DNA of 7,406 nt from Acidobacteriota bacterium (GTDB lineage Bacteria > Acidobacteriota > Thermoanaerobaculia > Multivoradales > JAHEKO01): assembly GCA_030610025.1 (NCBI GenBank), contig JAUWSP010000126.1, positions 1 to 7,406 on the forward strand, read 5' to 3'. The notes under the pieces are model-generated. The model searched no databases. It had not been told where the DNA came from and worked only from the letters and a program-made list of their open reading frames with translations. The position numbers and the translations under genes are program-made. Numbering within the stretch: the first letter of the stretch is position 1; the number at the start of each line of letters is the position of its first letter. Below, one piece after another: positions 1-7,109 of this stretch.

Positions 1-443
1 CAGACGAGACCGGCAATAGCCGCCGTCGACCAGAAGGTCATCATCATGTCGGGGGTCAGCGACCGCGCCAACATGAAGAACTGCCACGAACCGGCCAGGA
101 GCCAGACCGCCGCGAGCCCCGTGGCGCCATCGAACCACCACCGACCGATCCAGTAGGTCAGGACAAGCACACCCAAGGCCGCCAGGAGCGAGACGATGCG
201 TGCGGCCACTTCGTTCTCCCCCAGGACAGCAAGACTGGCGGCGGTGCTCCAGTAGATCACCGGTGGCTTCTGGAAATGGGGAATGCCGTTGAGGGTGGGA
301 ATCAGCAGATCCCCGGAGTCCTTCATCTCGCGCGCGATCTCAGCGTAGCGACCCTCGTCCGACTCACCCAGCCCATGTCGACCGAGGAAGATCAGATAGA
401 GCGCGGTGATCGCCACGGCCAGCGCCAGGACTCGTCGGCTCAC
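1..443 (-). CDS. ArnT-like/GT39-family membrane glycosyltransferase, C-terminus cut by window edge
   Basis: This is the N-terminal 147 residues of a polytopic, lipid-linked-sugar-dependent glycosyltransferase of the PMT_2/ArnT type. Such enzymes take a sugar from a polyprenyl-phosphate carrier at the periplasmic face and move it to lipid A, another glycan or a protein. Visible features are a short basic start (SRR), a first membrane helix at about residues 5-21, and then the first periplasmic loop. That loop carries the family signature ESDEGRYAEIAREM (27-40, with the Asp-Glu pair expected to be catalytic), IPTLNGIPHFQKPPVIYW (48-65), and LTPDMMMTFW (129-138) before a later helix. I chose the GTG at 443-441: its stop-start overlap with the upstream glycosyltransferase is GTGA, AGGGA lies 9 bases upstream (457-453), and it leaves the first helix intact. 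The gene continues beyond position 1, so total length and exact sugar are unknown. No other arn genes are visible, so Ara4N addition is not established. Confidence 0.88.
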   Translation of the reverse strand, partial: MSRRVLALAVAITALYLIFLGRHGLGESDEGRYAEIAREMKDSGDLLIPTLNGIPHFQKPPVIYWSTAASLAVLGENEVAARIVSLLAALGVLVLTYWIGRWWFDGATGLAAVWLLAGSWQFFMLARSLTPDMMMTFWSTAAIAGLV

Positions 444-1207
444 CTGGCGGCGTCCCTCGCGGCAGCGGAGCGGCAGTCCTCGGGCGTCAGGGTACAGCGC
501 CTTCGATACCAGGCGAGACCCATCAGATCCACCAGGGGCCGCCAGAGAAAGACCAGCAGGCCGTAGCTCGTCTTTCCACCCTGACGCTGACGATGTCGGA
601 CTGACAATTCCGCATTGCGGAAACCAGCCGCAGCTGCCATCGCTGGAATGAACGAGTAGAGCGTCTTCAAGGGAATCAGCGAATACACGACCTCGCGCCG
701 CATCACCTTCAATGCACAACCAGCATCGCGAACTCCATCCTGCAATAGCCAGCCGCGTACAGAGTTGGCCAGCCGGGACATGGATCGACGCAGCCAGGAA
801 TCCTTGCGCTCGGCACGGATGCCGCACACCAGGTCGTTCGACTCCAGAAGCTCGAGCAGCATCGGGATGTCTCCCGGGTGGTTCTGACCGTCACCGTCCA
901 GGGTGATGACGATCTCGCCGCTTGCCTCCTGGAGCCCGCGATAGAGGGCGGCACCCTGCCCTCGATTCTCGGAAAACTGGATCATCCGAACCGTCGACGA
1001 TGGGCGTTCTGCGAAGAATCGGATTCTCTCTGCGGTACCATCACTGCTGCCATCGTCGACACAGAGACATTCGTACGAGCGCCCCATGCCGTCCATGATC
1101 TCCAGAACCTCCGCCAATAGATCTGGAATGGCCGCCGCCTCGTCAAAGAACGGTATGACCACCGAGAAGAACGGAGTCCTGTCGATCGCTGCTGAGGAAG
1201 AGGTCAT
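440..1207 (-). CDS. GT2 polyprenyl-phosphate glycosyltransferase (DPM1/ArnC/GtrB-like)
   Basis: This 255-residue GT-A fold glycosyltransferase probably transfers a sugar from a nucleotide donor to undecaprenyl phosphate at the cytoplasmic face, making the donor for the ArnT-like enzyme encoded just downstream. Motifs in order: SVVIPFFDE (15-23), the nucleotide-binding VDDGSSDGT (50-58), NRGQGAALYRGL (81-92), the metal-binding LDGDGQNHPGDIP (103-115), DAGCALKVMRREV (161-173) and the basic RHRQRQGGKTSYG (204-216). GtrB and ArnC proteins carry two C-terminal membrane helices. Here only one moderately hydrophobic segment (about 217-234) is present, so the protein is probably peripheral and DPM1-like in length. 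The ATG at 1207 is preceded by AAGG with a 7-base gap, a weak ribosome site. Its stop overlaps the next start by four bases, which suggests translational coupling. The sugar specificity cannot be read from the sequence. Confidence 0.9.
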   Translation of the reverse strand: MTSSSAAIDRTPFFSVVIPFFDEAAAIPDLLAEVLEIMDGMGRSYECLCVDDGSSDGTAERIRFFAERPSSTVRMIQFSENRGQGAALYRGLQEASGEIVITLDGDGQNHPGDIPMLLELLESNDLVCGIRAERKDSWLRRSMSRLANSVRGWLLQDGVRDAGCALKVMRREVVYSLIPLKTLYSFIPAMAAAAGFRNAELSVRHRQRQGGKTSYGLLVFLWRPLVDLMGLAWYRRRCTLTPEDCRSAAARDAAR

Positions 1208-1289
1208 CCCGGGACCTTGGCGTAGCTTCGACTTTGCAGTTTAATGAACCGGCAAGGTATTTTCAGATCTGACAGGTCTCGACCACGAA
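1208..1289. promoter_or_regulatory. Divergent promoter region between GT2 and amidotransferase genes
   Basis: These 82 bases separate two divergently transcribed genes and must hold both promoters unless one lies inside a gene. The region is more AT-rich than its flanks, particularly 1230-1265. A weak plus-strand sigma-70-like pair is possible: TTTGCA at 1233-1238 and TATTTT at 1258-1263, each matching 4 of 6 consensus bases, but with a long 19-base spacer. No good ribosome site precedes the plus-strand ATG; only ACAGG about 13 bases away is visible. Assignment of individual promoter boxes is speculative. Confidence 0.35.
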
Positions 1290-3038
1290 ATGTGCGGCAT
1301 CGTAGGCATCGTCGGTAGCACCCCCGAGCCCGAGGTCATCGAGCGGATGACCCGGCGGCTGACACACAGAGGCCCAGACCACCAGGAAGTCTGGCGGGGG
1401 CCTGGTGCGCACCTGGGGCATACCCGGCTCGCCATCCTCGACCTCTCGACGGCCGGCAACCAACCGATGACCTTCGGCGACCTGACGATCACCTACAACG
1501 GTGAGATCTACAACTTCAGCGAGCTGCGGCGTCAACTGGAGGGTCCGTTTCGCTCGGACGGGGATACCGAGGTTCTCCTACACCTCTACGCCCGCGACGA
1601 AGGGCGCTGTCTCGATCAACTGCGGGGCATGTTCTCGCTTGCCGTCTGGGATGTGCCACGGCAGCGCCTGTTCGCCGCCCGCGATCGTCTTGGCATCAAG
1701 CCATTCTTCTACCGCGAGCTCCCCGGTGGCCTCGCTTTCTCATCCGAGATCAAGGCTCTGCTCGAACTCGGTCAGCCAGCCATCGACCAGACAGCGCTGC
1801 GGGACTACCTCACCTATAAGTACATCCCGGAACCCAAGACGGTCTACTCCGGCATTCGCAGGCTACCGCCCGGCCACTGCCTGACCTGGGACGGCGATCT
1901 CAGGATCGAGAGGTATTGGAGCCCTTCGACCGAAATACTGATCACGGATTTCGATGAAGCCATCCCGCGTCTCGACGCACTGCTCGGCGAGATCGTACCC
2001 GAGCACACCATCTCGGATGTCCCGGTGGCGGTCTTCCTCAGTGGGGGTATCGACTCCACCACCGTCGTCGCCCAGCTGAACAGACCCAGGACCGTTACAC
2101 TCGCCATGGACATCAAGCGTCGGGACGAGGCTCCGGTCGCTCGCCTCGTAGCCAATCACTTCGGCACGCAGCATCACGAAGAGGAGGCCTCCTCCGTCGA
2201 TCTGGAAGAGGCCCTGAACATCATGCCGGGTGTCTTCGACGAGCCCTTCGGCGACTCCGGCGCCTGGGCCACCTATCTCGTCTCACGATTGGCGCGCCGC
2301 CATGCTGTAGTGGCCCTCAGCGGCGAAGGTGGAGACGAGCTCTTCTGCGGGTACCACTGGTACAGCAAATGGCTGACCGATCGATCGACCCTCGTCAATC
2401 GGGTGATGGCAGCTCTCCTACCGCCCTTGTCCCGGGGCGCTCGGTCGGCTCAGCGTCGCGCCGCCACTGGATTGGAGCGCTATGCCGCTTTCGCTGGGCC
2501 CTTCACAGCACAGCAGCGCCAGGCACTGCTCGGGCCGGCACTGGAGATTGCCGACTACGACGACCTGTGGCACTACCGTCGATTCTGGCGTGAGGACCTC
2601 GAGCCACTGAAGCGGATGCAATGGGCAGATCTCCATACCTACCTGCCGGGCGACCTACTCCCCAAGGTGGATCTGTCCAGCATGGCTCATTCCCTGGAGG
2701 TTCGGCCTCCTCTCCTCGACCACCGGTTGGTGGAGTTCGCTCTTTCGCTCGATACCGGCCTGCTGCGTGACGTCGAGGGTGATCGCGGCAAGCTCATCGT
2801 GAGGCGGTTGATGGAGGATCGGATTCCGCCAGGACTCTTCGACCGACCCAAGCGGGGCTTCAACCTGCCCGTCGCCAACTGGGTGCGAAAGCAGCCCGAG
2901 CTCATGACCTCGGCACTCGATCGCCTCGCCGAGCGCGAGATCATCCGGCGTCCACGAACCTACAGATTCACCAACGAGCAGACCTGGACCCTGCTGTTTC
3001 TCGACCGCTGGCTCGAGCAGAGCAACGCTCGGTTTTGA
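1290..3038 (+). CDS. Asparagine synthase family glutamine amidotransferase (AsnB-like)
   Basis: This 582-residue two-domain enzyme hydrolyses glutamine and passes the ammonia to an ATP-activated carboxylate. In classical AsnB the acceptor is aspartate. The start ATG is fixed because Cys2 (MCGIVGIVG) becomes the N-terminal nucleophile of the class II glutaminase domain, about residues 2-210, with HRGPD (26-30), RLAILDL (46-52), YNGEIYN (69-75) and GDTE (91-94). The synthetase domain, about 225-575, has the pyrophosphatase loop LSGGIDST (250-257), LSGEGGDELFCGYHWY (343-358) and the conserved DLLPKVDLSSMAHSLEVRPP (455-474). All catalytic signatures are intact and the length is only slightly short for the family. 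Homologues are common in O-antigen, capsule and exopolysaccharide clusters, where some are thought to amidate sugar carboxylates. The neighbouring glycosyltransferases and ligase favour such a role here, but plain asparagine synthesis cannot be excluded. The gene ends 15 bases before the convergent ligase gene, with no clear terminator between. Confidence 0.94.
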   Translation: MCGIVGIVGSTPEPEVIERMTRRLTHRGPDHQEVWRGPGAHLGHTRLAILDLSTAGNQPMTFGDLTITYNGEIYNFSELRRQLEGPFRSDGDTEVLLHLYARDEGRCLDQLRGMFSLAVWDVPRQRLFAARDRLGIKPFFYRELPGGLAFSSEIKALLELGQPAIDQTALRDYLTYKYIPEPKTVYSGIRRLPPGHCLTWDGDLRIERYWSPSTEILITDFDEAIPRLDALLGEIVPEHTISDVPVAVFLSGGIDSTTVVAQLNRPRTVTLAMDIKRRDEAPVARLVANHFGTQHHEEEASSVDLEEALNIMPGVFDEPFGDSGAWATYLVSRLARRHAVVALSGEGGDELFCGYHWYSKWLTDRSTLVNRVMAALLPPLSRGARSAQRRAATGLERYAAFAGPFTAQQRQALLGPALEIADYDDLWHYRRFWREDLEPLKRMQWADLHTYLPGDLLPKVDLSSMAHSLEVRPPLLDHRLVEFALSLDTGLLRDVEGDRGKLIVRRLMEDRIPPGLFDRPKRGFNLPVANWVRKQPELMTSALDRLAEREIIRRPRTYRFTNEQTWTLLFLDRWLEQSNARF

Positions 3039-3053
3039 GGGCCTGGGGCGAGC

Positions 3054-4334
3054 TCAAATCTCTGGTGAACCGCCAGCAGGGTCCTTCGAGGCACCGGCAT
3101 CGTCGGCAATCTCATCTCTGGGAACATTGGGCAGGCAACAGGGCACGGCAAGCAGAAAGAGCATCCACCGCTGGACCTCGGTGTCGCGCCAATTCGCCTC
3201 GAAGATGCCCGCGAAGTTGAACGCGATCAATGTCAGCAGGGTGCCCAGATAGAGATCCGATCTGGGCCCTGAGAGGCCGCCGTTTCTCTTGAGCCCTCGA
3301 TAGCTCAAGATCGCCGCCGCAACCATGAGCCAGAGGTAGGCTGCCACCGTCAGCAGACCCCGCTCGGCTCCCAACTGCATCAAGGTGTTGTGTAGGTGCA
3401 TCACGTGCGTGCGGGTCGAGGTGGGATGTCTGTAGATCGGGTAGTAGTACTCCACCATCCCCGGGCCGATTCCGAACAGGGGAGCATCCTCGATCATGTT
3501 CACCCCGGCGTAGGCCATGCACAAGCGGTCGTAGTTCGATGCATCCTCGAGACTGGTAATCGATCGGAGGCGCGACCAATGCTCGGGCGCGACGCTGGCG
3601 GTAAACGCGAGAAGCAGCAGAACACTTGCGATGTAGACCCAGAGCAGCCGCCTGAACCTGAGCAGCCAGGCGATCGTCAGGACCACGAACGCGGCCAGCC
3701 ACGCGTGGCGGGTGAGCGTGAGGACCATGGCGACCAGGATCGGGATCAGGATCAGCCATTGCCGCGACTGTTTGGCCCCGGTCCCGGCCACGATCCGGGC
3801 CAGAACCAGACAGCTGCCGACCAACAGGATCCCCGAATAGGTCATGTAGTGGGAAAAGGCGCCCGGAATACGGTTGTCCAAACTGCCGTAGTCGGTCAGC
3901 AGATACTGGCCGATTCCCAGGATCGCCAGACCGAGGGTGACCCAGATCAAGATATCGAACAAGAGTCGGACCTGCCGCTCCCCCCGCACCAGCAGAAAAG
4001 CCAAGGGCAGCGTGGTGAGACCGATCAAACCTCGAAGGTGCCAAGCGCTCTCCGGCACTTTGTTCGAGGTCAGCACCGACACTACGAAGACAGCCGCATA
4101 CAACGCGAAGGGCTTGAGCAGTCGGTCCATTCCCGTCGCATGGAACCTCTCAGAGGAAGGCCGTACTCGCTTCCAGCGGATCATGGCCCACAACAGCGCC
4201 AGACCTTGAAAGGCATTCGACAGCGCCAGGCCCCAGATCGTGGCCAGGTGGAGAGCGTAGAACCAGTAGCCGGCGCCCGGTCTCGGCGTTTCTTCGGAGT
4301 CGGTCCAGGGTAGATGGAATCGTTGAGGCGGCAT
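3054..4334 (-). CDS. O-antigen ligase / Wzy_C family membrane protein
   Basis: This 426-residue polytopic inner-membrane protein is of the WaaL/Wzy_C type, which joins or polymerises lipid-linked glycans in the periplasm. Hydrophobic helices begin at about residue 24 and recur to about residue 397, roughly ten to twelve in number. The family signatures are SHYMTYSGILLVG (161-173), TLTRHAWLA (206-214, containing the conserved Arg), GIGPGMVEYYYP (288-299) and the large periplasmic-loop motif HLHNTLMQLGAERGL (313-327). His315 is the likely catalytic histidine. The last 25 or so residues are polar and probably cytoplasmic. Wzy polymerases and protein O-oligosaccharyltransferases share this domain, so ligase rather than polymerase is a family-level guess. 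The ATG at 4334 leaves the first helix intact but has no recognisable ribosome site, and a stable hairpin lies 30 bases upstream. The adjacent glycosyltransferases and amidotransferase support an envelope-polysaccharide role. Confidence 0.88.
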   Translation of the reverse strand: MPPQRFHLPWTDSEETPRPGAGYWFYALHLATIWGLALSNAFQGLALLWAMIRWKRVRPSSERFHATGMDRLLKPFALYAAVFVVSVLTSNKVPESAWHLRGLIGLTTLPLAFLLVRGERQVRLLFDILIWVTLGLAILGIGQYLLTDYGSLDNRIPGAFSHYMTYSGILLVGSCLVLARIVAGTGAKQSRQWLILIPILVAMVLTLTRHAWLAAFVVLTIAWLLRFRRLLWVYIASVLLLLAFTASVAPEHWSRLRSITSLEDASNYDRLCMAYAGVNMIEDAPLFGIGPGMVEYYYPIYRHPTSTRTHVMHLHNTLMQLGAERGLLTVAAYLWLMVAAAILSYRGLKRNGGLSGPRSDLYLGTLLTLIAFNFAGIFEANWRDTEVQRWMLFLLAVPCCLPNVPRDEIADDAGASKDPAGGSPEI

Positions 4335-4363
4335 CGAAGGGTCCAGACGGGGAATAAACCCAC

Positions 4364-4391
4364 CCAGACGCCGAGTGATCTCAGCGTCTGG
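4364..4391 (-). terminator. Hairpin between porin and ligase genes
   Basis: CCAGACGC (4364-4371) and GCGTCTGG (4384-4391) are perfect 8-base inverted arms. After one mismatch an inner GAG/CTC stem continues around a TGAT loop. On the minus strand it sits 70 bases after the porin stop and 30 bases before the ligase start. The sequence after it, GTGGGTTTATT, has only a short T-rich patch, so intrinsic termination would be weak. It may instead act as an attenuator or as an mRNA 3'-end stabiliser separating porin and ligase expression. Structure is seen directly; function is inferred. Confidence 0.5.
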
Positions 4392-4461
4392 CGCGCTAGT
4401 TTACCTTTTCAGGGATGCCCCGAGGCCCTTTCTGCCGAACCTTCAAGAGCCGATTGCTGAA

Positions 4462-5556
4462 TCAGAACATGAAAATCTGGAGCTGTAGCAGCCACTGACT
4501 GCGACTGGGCTGATTGTCGGTCCTGATATCAGTGTAGGAGAATTTCAGGCTTCGATTGAAGCCCTTCATGTAGTAGCCGAGCCCCCCACCCAGGCGGCTC
4601 TGATCGTCGAGCTCCTCATCATCTCTGTCCAGGGCGTAGTAGGTGACGAACGGCTGGATCTTGAATCGGTCCCAGTAGAAACCGGCCTCCACCAGGAGAG
4701 TCTCCCTCAAGGAAAGCTCCGGAAAGATCTCCCCGCCGTCGTACCGAATCCCACCCAGCTGCAGGGTGAGCCCATTGCCGTCTCCGATCGGCTGATCGTA
4801 GAACACGTCCAAGGAGTAGGCGTCATAGCTCTCCTGGTGATCGATACCCGCTCCGAGCGCCAGAATCTGCTTCTTCCCCAGGGTGGTACCGGCGTAATAG
4901 AAGCCCTTGTCCGCCTCGAAGGGATAGAAGACAACCCGCCCGACGTAGCGGAACCCGTTCTCCGAGGTCTCGCCCCGCTCGCCCTGATAGACCCCCGCCC
5001 GATACTCGAAGTGGTCGTTGGCCAGAAAGCCGCGCAGCTGGACACCATAGTCTCGGCCGACCCTGGAATCTGTCGGGCCGGAGTTGAGGAAGGAGTACGC
5101 CGCGTAGTCGGCAGGCAGCAATGTCGCCGCCGACTGCTGGGAGTTGTGCGAAAGGGGAATGAGTATCGCACCGACGTCGACCTTGAATGCGTTGCTGTGG
5201 TTGTAGGTGACGAAGAAGTCCTGGATGTAGACATCGGCCGCGACCTTGTCACCCGATTCGGGTCCCTTGCCAAGATTGGGGCTATCGGTCTCGAAGAAGA
5301 AGCTCCACTTCTTGGCGATCTTGCCGCCGAAGAGAATCCTCAGGCGACGGAAGTAGAGATCCTGATTGGTTCCATCACCGTCGATCCTGTCCTGGACCTC
5401 TCCTCGCGCCTGCATCAGGAAGCCGAACTTGATGGAGGTGTCGCCATCGGCTGACTCGATCTTCCATTCCGCCTGGAGGCCCGCGCTGCAGACCAGGGAG
5501 ACGAACACCGCCCAGGCCACAATGGTCGAGATACCGGGTTTGTCGAACCGCCTCAT
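4462..5556 (-). CDS. Phosphate-selective porin O/P-like outer-membrane porin
   Basis: This 364-residue outer-membrane beta-barrel resembles the OprO/OprP porin family. The start is the ATG at 5556: AGGAG lies 6 bases upstream (5567-5563), and the protein then opens with a signal peptide, basic MRRFDKPG, a hydrophobic core at 9-25 and probable cleavage after GLQA (residue 29). The mature protein alternates polar and aromatic residues as barrel strands do. Family-like stretches are IKFGFLMQARGE (42-53), FRRLRILFGGKIAKKWSFFF (69-88), QDFFVTYN (112-119), VDVGAILIPLS (126-136), GRDYGVQLRGFL (167-178) and YRAGVYQGERG (185-195). The last residue is Phe (LQIFMF), the classic signal for outer-membrane insertion by BamA. 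At about 335 mature residues it is shorter than OprP, and the name should not be read as proven phosphate selectivity. A longer reading from 5766 translates the ribosome site itself and is unlikely. Transcription is divergent from the sugar dehydrogenase gene. Confidence 0.85.
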   Translation of the reverse strand: MRRFDKPGISTIVAWAVFVSLVCSAGLQAEWKIESADGDTSIKFGFLMQARGEVQDRIDGDGTNQDLYFRRLRILFGGKIAKKWSFFFETDSPNLGKGPESGDKVAADVYIQDFFVTYNHSNAFKVDVGAILIPLSHNSQQSAATLLPADYAAYSFLNSGPTDSRVGRDYGVQLRGFLANDHFEYRAGVYQGERGETSENGFRYVGRVVFYPFEADKGFYYAGTTLGKKQILALGAGIDHQESYDAYSLDVFYDQPIGDGNGLTLQLGGIRYDGGEIFPELSLRETLLVEAGFYWDRFKIQPFVTYYALDRDDEELDDQSRLGGGLGYYMKGFNRSLKFSYTDIRTDNQPSRSQWLLQLQIFMF

Positions 5557-5562
5557 TCTTCT

Positions 5563-5567
5563 CTCCT
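5563..5567 (-). promoter_or_regulatory. Ribosome binding site deciding the porin start
   Basis: AGGAG on the minus strand, within AAAAGGAGAGAAGA, is 6 bases before the ATG at 5556. It is the strongest ribosome site in the window. It rules against the upstream in-frame ATG at 5766 and fits a highly expressed outer-membrane protein. Confidence 0.85.
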
Positions 5568-5797
5568 TTTGATTTGGAATCTGGAGCCGCCACCCTCGCC
5601 GGCCCTCTGTGGGTGCTTCAATCCTCGAAGGTACGAGCCTCCGATACAACACCCGATCTGATGGGCAGGTGCCCACTCCTAAGGGTGGGAGCCGATCAAC
5701 ACTTTTGCGAAGACCCGTGCCTATAGGTGCTATGGTCCCGCCTCGGCTGGACATCCAGCCTCGCACCGCTCCGCGAGGCTCGAATCGAAGATCTGCC
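5568..5797. promoter_or_regulatory. Divergent regulatory region between porin and sugar dehydrogenase
   Basis: About 250 bases separate the two divergent starts, with no gene supported inside. Two inverted repeats overlap here. GGGC-AGGT-GCCC spans 5663-5674, and CCCACTC-CTAA-GGGTGGG spans 5672-5689 (seven pairs, one G-T). They share the bases CCC and so could not form together. A possible extended -10 for the dehydrogenase, TGCTATGGT, lies at 5728-5736, but no convincing -35 is spaced correctly from it. No confident porin promoter could be picked on the minus strand. The gap is long enough for operators of a shared or separate regulator. Confidence 0.35.
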
Positions 5798-5802
5798 GGG
5801 AG
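5798..5802 (+). promoter_or_regulatory. Ribosome binding site deciding the dehydrogenase start
   Basis: GGGAG lies 7 bases before the ATG at 5810. The protein from that ATG begins with a proper signal peptide, whereas the longer reading from 5609 adds 67 low-complexity, Arg/Pro-rich residues in front of it. Confidence 0.7.
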
Positions 5803-5809
5803 TCCCGAG

Positions 5810-7093
5810 ATGACTTATCGACCGTCCCGAGTTCTTGCCATGCCCCTGGGCCTGTTGTGGCCTCTGGCACTGCTCTTCGCCTCGGCCACCCTCCAGGCCG
5901 ATGCCCCAGACGACCTCGATCTCGAGTTGGTCGTCACAGGCTTCACGCGACCCATAGCGATTCGCCATTCCGGAGACGGCACGGGGCGCCTCTTCGTCGT
6001 CGAGCAGGCCGGCAAGATCTGGGTCCTCGATGGCGGACAGGTTCTCGTCGACCCGTTCCTGGACATCGAAGCTCTCGTCCAGGACGCCGGCAACGAAGAA
6101 GGGCTCCTCGGACTCGCCTTCCATCCTCAGTTCGCCGACAACGGCCATTTCTTCGTCAACTACACGCACGACCCTGCGTCGGGCAAGGACCGCACTGTCG
6201 TAGCTCGTTATTCGGTCTTCGAGAATGATCCCGATCGGGCGGATCCCGCCTCGGCGACGGTCCTGCTGGAAATCGAACAGGATTTCAGCAATCACAATGG
6301 TGGCAATATCCTGTTCGGGCCCGACGGTTACCTCTACATCGGCATGGGTGACGGTGGGTCTTCGAACGATCCGAACGAGCGCTCTCAGGATAAGAGCCAG
6401 TTACTCGGCAAGATGCTTCGCATCGATGCCGACGGTACTCCTCCCGCCGAGCCCAACGACCTGTGTGGTCTGAAGGCGGCCTACGGGATTCCACTGGACA
6501 ATCCGTATGTCGGTGGCTCCGGTGACTGCGACGAGATCTGGGGGCTGGGCTTGCGCAACCCCTGGCGCTGGAGCTTCGACCGCTACACCGGCGACCTTCT
6601 CATTGGCGACGTGGGTCAGAACGCCATCGAGGAGATCGACCTGGAGCCATGGTCGAGTGAGGGCGGCATGAACTGGGGCTGGGATTGTTTCGAGGCGGGA
6701 ACTGCCAACCCCAACGATCCCTCCCCCCTCTGCGGTGCGGCTCACCTGTACGACTTTCCCATTCTCGAGTACGACCATTCTCTGGGCTGCTCTGTGACGG
6801 GAGGCTACCGATACCGTGGGCACTCAATCGCCGGCCTGGGCGGCACGTATATCTTTGGCGACTACTGCAGCGGGCGCATCTGGTTCGGCACGCAGCGATC
6901 TGACGGCGGTTGGAACAGGCCCCTGTGGCGCGACACATCCCACTCCATTAGCGCCTTCGGGGAAGATGAGTCGGGTGAACTGTACCTGGTGGATCTCAAT
7001 GGCACCATCCTCCGCTTCGTCAGCGCCAGCTCCATCTTTGCGGACGGATTCGAATCGGGCACACTGGCCGAGTGGGTGACTGTCTCACCCTGA
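5810..7093 (+). CDS. Exported PQQ-dependent sugar dehydrogenase (GSDH/YliI-like beta-propeller)
   Basis: This 427-residue secreted or periplasmic quinoprotein belongs to the soluble glucose/aldose sugar dehydrogenase family, a six-bladed propeller that oxidises aldoses with PQQ and calcium. Residues 1-30 form a signal peptide with likely cleavage after TLQA. The mature part shows VVTGFTRPIAIRH (41-53), LFVVEQAGKIWVLD (61-74), EEGLLGLAFHP (97-106, with His105 the likely catalytic base), NHNGGNILFGPDGYLYIGMG (161-180), GLRNPWRWSFD (247-257, with the Arg-Asn pair expected near PQQ), GDVGQNAIEEID (266-277) and SVTGGYRYRG (328-337). Six cysteines (219, 240, 293, 308, 327, 353) could form three disulfides after export. 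The final residues, IFADGFESGTLAEW (409-422), lie beyond the propeller and look like a short exported-protein tail. No PQQ synthesis gene is in the window. Homologues include proteins of untested substrate, so glucose specificity is not implied. Confidence 0.92.
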   Translation: MTYRPSRVLAMPLGLLWPLALLFASATLQADAPDDLDLELVVTGFTRPIAIRHSGDGTGRLFVVEQAGKIWVLDGGQVLVDPFLDIEALVQDAGNEEGLLGLAFHPQFADNGHFFVNYTHDPASGKDRTVVARYSVFENDPDRADPASATVLLEIEQDFSNHNGGNILFGPDGYLYIGMGDGGSSNDPNERSQDKSQLLGKMLRIDADGTPPAEPNDLCGLKAAYGIPLDNPYVGGSGDCDEIWGLGLRNPWRWSFDRYTGDLLIGDVGQNAIEEIDLEPWSSEGGMNWGWDCFEAGTANPNDPSPLCGAAHLYDFPILEYDHSLGCSVTGGYRYRGHSIAGLGGTYIFGDYCSGRIWFGTQRSDGGWNRPLWRDTSHSISAFGEDESGELYLVDLNGTILRFVSASSIFADGFESGTLAEWVTVSP

Positions 7094-7109
7094 CTTCTAT
7101 CCCCAGGCA

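Noticed and set aside
3028..3053. GCTCG/CGAGC inverted repeat at the convergent ends of the amidotransferase and ligase genes
   Set aside because: Only five pairs with a 16-base loop and no T-run; too weak to call a terminator.
3112..4044. 310-residue minus-strand frame overlapping the ligase gene
   Set aside because: It is an alternative frame of the same strand, rich in Arg, Gly, Pro and Ala, with no recognisable motifs. The ligase frame carries the conserved family signatures.
3396..4313. 305-residue plus-strand open frame rich in Gln, Asp, Glu, Arg and His
   Set aside because: It lies exactly antisense to the membrane helices of the ligase gene. Hydrophobic codons read backwards give such a polar composition, and no domain motif is present.
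4837..5454. 205-residue plus-strand frame antisense to the porin
   Set aside because: The porin frame has a signal peptide, barrel pattern, terminal Phe and ribosome site. The antisense frame has none of these.
5557..5766. 70-residue N-terminal extension of the porin
   Set aside because: It would translate the strong ribosome site and push the signal peptide to the interior. It also covers the divergent promoter region.
5609..5809. 67-residue N-terminal extension of the sugar dehydrogenase
   Set aside because: It precedes the signal peptide, has a biased Arg/Pro/Ser composition, and the ATG at 5810 has its own ribosome site and signal peptide.
5696..6295. 199-residue minus-strand frame antisense to the sugar dehydrogenase
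   Set aside because: It is a shadow of a GC-rich coding sequence and lacks any domain or signal; the opposite strand holds the conserved propeller motifs.
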